In this document: positions 63,484 to 64,000 of the stretch, in pieces | Position numbering within the stretch: position 1 is the stretch's first letter | Layout of the letters: every line of letters begins with the position of its first letter | Assembly: GCF_040580765.1 (NCBI RefSeq) | Contig: NZ_CP158687.1 | Span: forward strand, 2,046,001-2,110,000 | Direction of reading: 5' to 3' | From: Lentibacter algarum | Lineage (GTDB): Bacteria > Pseudomonadota > Alphaproteobacteria > Rhodobacterales > Rhodobacteraceae | DNA length: 64,000 bases | The notes under the pieces: model-generated | Databases searched by the model: none | What the model was told of the DNA's origin: nothing | The model's input: the letters and a program-made list of their open reading frames with translations, nothing else | Position numbers and translations under genes: made by a program

Positions 63484-63989
63484 CTACCGAAACCGCAACA
63501 CTCGCAGGCGGCTGCTTTTGGGGCATGCAAGACCTGATCCGCAAAATGGACGGCGTCATCAGCACCCGCGTGGGCTACACAGGCGGCGATGTCGAGAACG
63601 CGACATACAAAAACCACGGCACCCACGCTGAAGGGATCGAGGTTGTGTATAACCCCGAAAAAATCAGCTATCGTAGGCTCTTGGAATTCTTCTTTCAAAT
63701 TCACGATCCAACCACAGAAAACCGCCAAGGCAATGATCGTGGCATGTCTTATCGCTCTGCCATTTACTACGCTGACGAGGCCCAGAAAGCTGTCGCGCTC
63801 GATACTATTGCTGACGTAAACGCCTCTGGCCTCTGGCCGGATCGCGTCGTCACGGAACTTGAGCCTCTGGGTGCATTCTGGGAGGCCGAGCCCGAGCACC
63901 AAGACTATCTGGAACGGATTCCAAACGGTTATACCTGTCACTTCATCCGCCCTGACTGGGTCTTGCCCAAGCGCACAGCGGCTGAATAA
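63480..63989 (+). CDS. msrA: Peptide-methionine (S)-S-oxide reductase
   Basis: A 169-residue enzyme repairing methionine-S-sulfoxide. The catalytic motif is GGCFWG with C12. The MsrA fold marks [17 protein letters not shown] and [13 protein letters not shown] are clear. The C-terminus has no resolving Cys pair. Starts at ATGA overlapping the msrB stop. The two stereospecific reductases are translated together. Confidence 0.96.
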   Translation: MTTETATLAGGCFWGMQDLIRKMDGVISTRVGYTGGDVENATYKNHGTHAEGIEVVYNPEKISYRRLLEFFFQIHDPTTENRQGNDRGMSYRSAIYYADEAQKAVALDTIADVNASGLWPDRVVTELEPLGAFWEAEPEHQDYLERIPNGYTCHFIRPDWVLPKRTAAE

Positions 63990-64000
63990 GCTATAAACCT

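Overview
The window looks like an ordinary chromosomal stretch of a marine-type alphaproteobacterium of the Rhodobacterales (Roseobacter group). This rests on gene content and order, not a database search: rpiA-gor-hflK, a class I (archaeal-type) lysyl-tRNA synthetase, a glycine riboswitch ahead of gcvT-gcvH-gcvP, mreB-mreC-mreD-mrdA-rodA, an aa3-type cytochrome oxidase subunit I, a cytochrome c2-type protein, and FNR-type palindromes. I see no transposase, integrase, phage gene, CRISPR array or rRNA. About 65 protein genes, two tRNAs and several regulatory RNA or DNA elements fill the window densely, often with start/stop overlaps.

Layout. 1-7.5 kb: rpiA-gor-hflK (minus), a GST-like protein with L-serine dehydratase, two tandem EamA transporters and thiamine pyrophosphokinase. 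7.6-13.1 kb: a large acidic Ala/Glu-rich protein, an acyl-CoA dehydrogenase, two XRE-type HTH proteins and a GNAT-like protein. 13.3-20.7 kb: tRNA-Leu(GAG), a membrane LytTR regulator, lipB, cytochrome c, an unknown secreted protein, ctaD with a perfect FNR palindrome, and small membrane or secreted proteins. 20.9-27.6 kb: lysyl-tRNA synthetase, a TerB-like protein, an L,D-transpeptidase, dacB, nadD and ettA. 27.7-34.2 kb: trxC, a cold-shock gene with a long leader, RidA and thioesterase genes, and a TesA-like esterase head to head with a YbbA/YbbP-like ABC system. 34.2-39.4 kb: gcvT-gcvH-gcvP behind a tandem glycine riboswitch, and an NsrR-like regulator. 39.5-48.7 kb: GGCT-like protein, gltX, MBL hydrolase, DCC thiol protein, nadE, an exported 18-repeat MORN protein and a CopA-type ATPase. 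48.8-50.6 kb: leuA with a short leucine-rich leader peptide and a strong hairpin that look like an attenuator. 50.7-58.5 kb: an L,D-transpeptidase, a small lipoprotein, the rod-shape/elongasome cluster and a 2-hydroxyacid reductase. 58.5-64 kb: a TetR regulator, a lipoprotein, hom, recJ, tRNA-Glu(TTC), msrB-msrA.

Functional links. LipB can supply the octanoyl group whose lipoyl product GcvH carries; gcvT/H/P with the glycine riboswitch and SdaA handle glycine and serine breakdown; NadD and NadE belong to NAD synthesis; LeuA and Hom are amino-acid entry enzymes; MreBCD, PBP2, RodA, DacB and two L,D-transpeptidases act on the cell wall. FNR-type sites at ctaD and near nsrR suggest an oxygen/NO response layer.

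The most interesting elements are not standard genes: the 29-codon probable leaderless leuA leader peptide with its hairpin; three GTGCAC palindromes spaced exactly 11 bp apart in the trxC/cspA intergenic region; a GGATATTT/GAAAGA motif repeated just upstream of several unrelated genes; a nested palindrome element after ettA; and overlapping start codons between a divergent esterase and ABC transporter.
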